A stretch of 64,000 nt of DNA. Origin: Comamonadaceae bacterium UBA4962. GTDB lineage: Bacteria; Pseudomonadota; Gammaproteobacteria; Burkholderiales; Burkholderiaceae_C. The notes below the pieces were generated by a model. It had not been told where the DNA came from, made no database searches, and saw nothing but the letters and a program-made list of their open reading frames with translations. This document shows, piece by piece, positions 61,166-64,000 of this stretch. The translations under genes and the position numbers were made by a program. The stretch is taken from positions 200,878-264,877 of the forward strand of contig DHAE01000025.1 in assembly GCA_002397315.1 (NCBI GenBank). Direction: 5' to 3'. Numbering within the stretch: position 1 is the first letter of the stretch; the number at the start of each line of letters is the position of its first letter.

Positions 61166-62131
61166 ATGCAGGGCAAACCCTTATCCATCGCCACCGCCTG
61201 CAGCCGCCTGCGCTCCCGGCACCTGCAGTTCCTCGACATCCTGGGACGCACCCGCAACCTGCGGCTCACGGCCGAGCAGATGCACGTGACGCAGCCGGCC
61301 GCGACCAAGATCCTGCTGGACCTGGAGGAGATCTTCGATGCGCGCCTGTTCGAGCGCCTGCCGCGCGAGATGCGGCCCACCGAGCTGGGCCTGTTCGCGC
61401 TGGGCTATGCCGCCTCGGCGCTGGCGGGCCAGGCGAAGTTCGTGGACGAGTTCAATGCGCTCAAGCAGGGCGGGCACGGGCAGTTGTCGATCGGGGCGAT
61501 TTCCGGCTCGGCCGCGCGGCTGCTGACCACGGCGATCGCCGAGATGCAGCGGCGCCGGCCGCTGCTGGTGCTGAAGGTGCGCGAGCAGAGCAGCGACCAG
61601 CTCATCGCCTGGCTGGGCGAGCGCAGGATCGACCTGATGATCGGCCGCTTCACCGACGAGGCGCAGCAGGCGCACTTCCAGTACGAGCGGTTGTCCGGCG
61701 AGACGCTGCAGGTGGTGGGCGGCCCGCACCATCCGCTGCGCGGCATCCGGGGGCTGGAGGTGGGCCGCCTCGCGCACTGGCCCTGGCTGCTCTACCCGGA
61801 ATCGACGGCGCTGCGCAAGGTGTCCGACGACATCTTCCGCGCCATCGGCATGACGCCGACCTCGGGCGTGATGGAGACGCAGTCGTTCCTGTTCGCGCTG
61901 GAATCGCTGCGCATCACCGACATGCTCTCGCTGCAGCCCAGCGCGCTGGTGGAGAAGTACGTGGCCAAGGGCCTGCTCGCCCCCATCCACGTGGACGTGC
62001 CGCGCGCGATGCCCGACTACGGCATGCTGGTGCGCCTGGGCGAGACCCCGACGCCGGCGGCGCAGGCCTTCATGGCGGTGCTGCGCGACGTGGCCAGCGG
62101 CCAGGTGGTGGCGGCCGGGCGGCAGGGGTGA
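61166..62131 (+). CDS. LysR-family regulator of the sugar-acid operon (GbpR-like)
   Basis: A 321-residue LysR-type regulator. The HTH spans about residues 15-75 (RHLQFLDILGRTRNLRLTAE, then VTQPAATKILLDLEEIFDARLFERL). The QPAATK pattern and LPREMRPTELG are like the galactose-binding GbpR group. It is divergent from dctP across 122 bases, which makes it the likely activator. The ATG at 61166 gives the standard N terminus; the frame is open upstream without a ribosome-binding site. Confidence 0.9.
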   Translation: MQGKPLSIATACSRLRSRHLQFLDILGRTRNLRLTAEQMHVTQPAATKILLDLEEIFDARLFERLPREMRPTELGLFALGYAASALAGQAKFVDEFNALKQGGHGQLSIGAISGSAARLLTTAIAEMQRRRPLLVLKVREQSSDQLIAWLGERRIDLMIGRFTDEAQQAHFQYERLSGETLQVVGGPHHPLRGIRGLEVGRLAHWPWLLYPESTALRKVSDDIFRAIGMTPTSGVMETQSFLFALESLRITDMLSLQPSALVEKYVAKGLLAPIHVDVPRAMPDYGMLVRLGETPTPAAQAFMAVLRDVASGQVVAAGRQG

Positions 62132-62155
62132 GCCGCCACCGCCGGCCGCCGGCCT

Positions 62156-63106
62156 TCAGCCGCCGGGCTGCACGGGCCGGCCGGCGGCGCGGCGCAGGCA
62201 CTGCACCAGCATCGCCGCCGCGGGCGTGAGGCGCGCGCCGCGGCGGGTGACGATGCCGAAGGCCTCGTGGCGCGATCGGATCGCGAGCGGCAGCCGCCGC
62301 GCGATGCCGTGTTCTTCGCAGAACTCCATGGTCGCCGACGACATGAGCGCCACCAGCTGCGGGTCTTCCTTGAGCATCAGCATGGTGGCCAGCGACGAGG
62401 AGGTTTCGATCGGGTAGGGCGGCAGCTCCAGCCCGGCCTCGCGGAATTCGCGTTCCAGCAGCTTGCGCAGCGGCATGTTGCCCGGGTAGAACACCCAGCG
62501 GCAGCGGGCCAGTTGCGCGAGCGTCACGCGCCGCGACTTCGCCAGGGCATGCTGCGGGCCCACGGCGACGGCCACCGCCTCGTTCATCAGTTCCTCGTAG
62601 TCGAACTGCTCCACGTTGCCGGACACGGTGGTGCGGCCGACGGCCAGGTCGAGCCGGCCTTCGTTGATCGCGTCGAGCAGCTCCAGGCTGGTGCTTTCCC
62701 GGATCTCGATGGAGAGCGCGGGCTGCGTGCGCCGCAGCTCGGACACCGCGGCGACCAGCACCGAATGCAGCGCGCCGGTGATGGCGCCCACCGCCACCCG
62801 GCCGCCGGTGCCGCGCAGCACGCCGTTCATTTCCTCGCGCAGGTGCTCCAGGTCGGCACCCACCAGCCGCGCATGGCGGATCAGGCACAGGCCCAGTTCG
62901 TTGGGCCGCACGCCCTGCTTGGTGCGCACGAAGAGTTCGGCGCCGAAGGTGGATTCGACCTCGCGCAGCGCCTTGGTGAGGCCGGGCTGCGTCATGCCCA
63001 GGCGCTCGGCCGCGCGGTGCAGGCTGCCGCATTCTTCCAGCGCCACCAGCAGGCCCAGGTGGCGGAAGCGCAGGCGCGACGTGATCGAGGAGAGGCTGGG
63101 TATCAC
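62156..63106 (-). CDS. LysR-family regulator next to the truncated FAH-family gene
   Basis: A 316-residue LysR-type regulator, HTH about residues 13-72 (FRHLGLLVALEECGSLHRAA, then MTQPGLTKALREVESTFGAELF). It starts with GTG at 63106 and no ATG fits. It is convergent with the other LysR gene (24-base gap) and divergent from the FAH gene at 63201, so it probably controls the latter. The two LysR genes thus face each other, each belonging to a different divergent unit. Confidence 0.9.
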   Translation of the reverse strand: MIPSLSSITSRLRFRHLGLLVALEECGSLHRAAERLGMTQPGLTKALREVESTFGAELFVRTKQGVRPNELGLCLIRHARLVGADLEHLREEMNGVLRGTGGRVAVGAITGALHSVLVAAVSELRRTQPALSIEIRESTSLELLDAINEGRLDLAVGRTTVSGNVEQFDYEELMNEAVAVAVGPQHALAKSRRVTLAQLARCRWVFYPGNMPLRKLLEREFREAGLELPPYPIETSSSLATMLMLKEDPQLVALMSSATMEFCEEHGIARRLPLAIRSRHEAFGIVTRRGARLTPAAAMLVQCLRRAAGRPVQPGG

Positions 63107-63200
63107 GGTGATTCCTCGGGGCTATCACCCCATGCGAAGCTTTCACTATGCAGCAGTCCTGCCGGGCTGGAGAATCCGCGGCAACACAAGGAGACATGCG

Positions 63201-64000
63201 ATGAAGTTGCTGCGTTTCGGCCCCCCGGGCCAGGAAAAGCCCGGCCTGCTCGACGCCCAGGGCGTGGTCCGCGATCTGTCCGCCCATGTGCGCGACATCG
63301 ACGGCGATGCGATCGGGCCGGAGGCATTGGCCCGGCTGCGTTCCCTCGACCCGGCCACGCTGCCGGCCGTGCCCGGCACCCCCCGCATCGGCGCCTGCGT
63401 GGGCCGCATCGGCAAGTTCGTCTGCATCGGCCTCAACTACGCCGACCACGCCGCCGAATCCAACATGCCGATCCCGGCCGAGCCCATCGTCTTCAACAAG
63501 TGGACGTCCGCCGTGGTCGGCCCGAACGACGACGTGAAGATTCCGCGCGGCTCGGAGAAGACCGACTGGGAGGTCGAACTGGGCGTGGTGATCGGCACGG
63601 CCGCGAGCTACGTGGAAGAGGCCGATGCCATGAACTACGTGGCCGGCTACTGCGTGGTCAACGACGTGTCCGAGCGCAACTACCAGCTCGAACGCGGCGG
63701 CTCCTGGGACAAGGGCAAGGGCTGCGACACCTTCGGCCCCACCGGCCCCTGGCTGGTGACGGCCGACGAGGTGCCCGATCCGCATGCGCTGGGCATGTGG
63801 CTGGAGGTGGACGGCCGCCGCTACCAGAACGGCAACACGTGCACCATGATCTTCAACGTGCCGCAGCTGGTGTCCTACCTCAGCCGCTTCATGACGCTGC
63901 AGCCCGGCGACGTGATCTCCACCGGCACGCCGCCCGGCGTGGGCATGGGCATCAAGCCGCAGCCGGTGTACCTGCGCCCCGGCCAGACCATGCGGCTGGG
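63201..64000 (+). CDS. FAH-family hydrolase (3' end cut by window edge)
   Basis: The first 266 or so codons of an FAH-family enzyme starting MKLLRFGPPGQEKPGLLDAQ behind AAGGAG. The N-terminal lid domain is followed by FVCIGLNYADHAAESNMPIP, the metal-binding DWEVELGVVIG and VVNDVSERNYQLERGGSWDKGKGCDTFGPTGPW in pieces across 63640-63750, and VISTGTPPGVGMG. Close relatives are annotated as ureidoglycolate lyase or 2,4-diketo-3-deoxy-L-fuconate/rhamnonate hydrolase. The sugar-acid cluster next door favours the latter. Most of the usual 281 or so residues are present. Confidence 0.88.
   Translation, partial: MKLLRFGPPGQEKPGLLDAQGVVRDLSAHVRDIDGDAIGPEALARLRSLDPATLPAVPGTPRIGACVGRIGKFVCIGLNYADHAAESNMPIPAEPIVFNKWTSAVVGPNDDVKIPRGSEKTDWEVELGVVIGTAASYVEEADAMNYVAGYCVVNDVSERNYQLERGGSWDKGKGCDTFGPTGPWLVTADEVPDPHALGMWLEVDGRRYQNGNTCTMIFNVPQLVSYLSRFMTLQPGDVISTGTPPGVGMGIKPQPVYLRPGQTMRL

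Overview
The window is high-GC DNA with short intergenic gaps, codons ending mostly in G or C, and gene families typical of the Comamonadaceae (Betaproteobacteria). An intein in a class II ribonucleotide reductase, a Bug-type binding protein, a DUF3567 gene and the pilT-yggS pair point to Acidovorax/Paracidovorax. That placement is inferred from gene content only. No tRNA, rRNA, CRISPR array or intact insertion sequence was seen.

Layout. Bases 1-17400 are mostly housekeeping genes and regulators: pilT (partial), yggS, threonine aldolase, a class V aminotransferase, a DUF445 membrane protein, two tandem HTH paralogues, an orphan protein, a GlcD-like flavoprotein, a GAF/receiver pair, a LysR regulator, purU, a PAS-GGDEF-EAL protein, mgtC and a ChaN-like lipoprotein. 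Bases 17540-35724 form an anaerobic nitrate respiration block: an FNR/Anr-type box, narXL, two narK genes, narGHJI, a PpiC-type isomerase, a beta carbonic anhydrase and an oxygen-independent B12-type ribonucleotide reductase carrying a 388-residue homing intein. Convergent to it is modABC (molybdate uptake) behind a perfect ModE-like palindrome, which fits because NarG needs molybdenum. Bases 38000-46900 hold a VOC protein, a hemerythrin, DUF3567 and DUF3108 proteins, and an IclR-controlled catabolic operon (FAH hydrolase, TraB/GumN protein, Bug binding protein), followed by a LysE exporter and a DJ-1/PfpI protein.

Bases 46900-51750 are a compositionally different, lower-GC insertion with one very large gene: a 1,384-residue NACHT/STAND-like NTPase with a putative PD-(D/E)XK nuclease motif at its C terminus. 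This is the best candidate for an undescribed, probably defensive, system. After it come a diguanylate cyclase, a divergent LysR-pirin pair sharing a perfect palindrome, and a sugar-acid catabolic cluster (TRAP transporter, IlvD/Edd dehydratase, FAH-family enzyme) flanked by two LysR regulators and a second, truncated FAH-family gene.

The most striking non-coding signal is a 114-base element present twice (1797-1910 and 54911-55024, inverted). Each copy lies between the 3' ends of convergent genes. The two copies align without gaps, keep a conserved core, and differ in the outer stem by compensatory base-pair changes.
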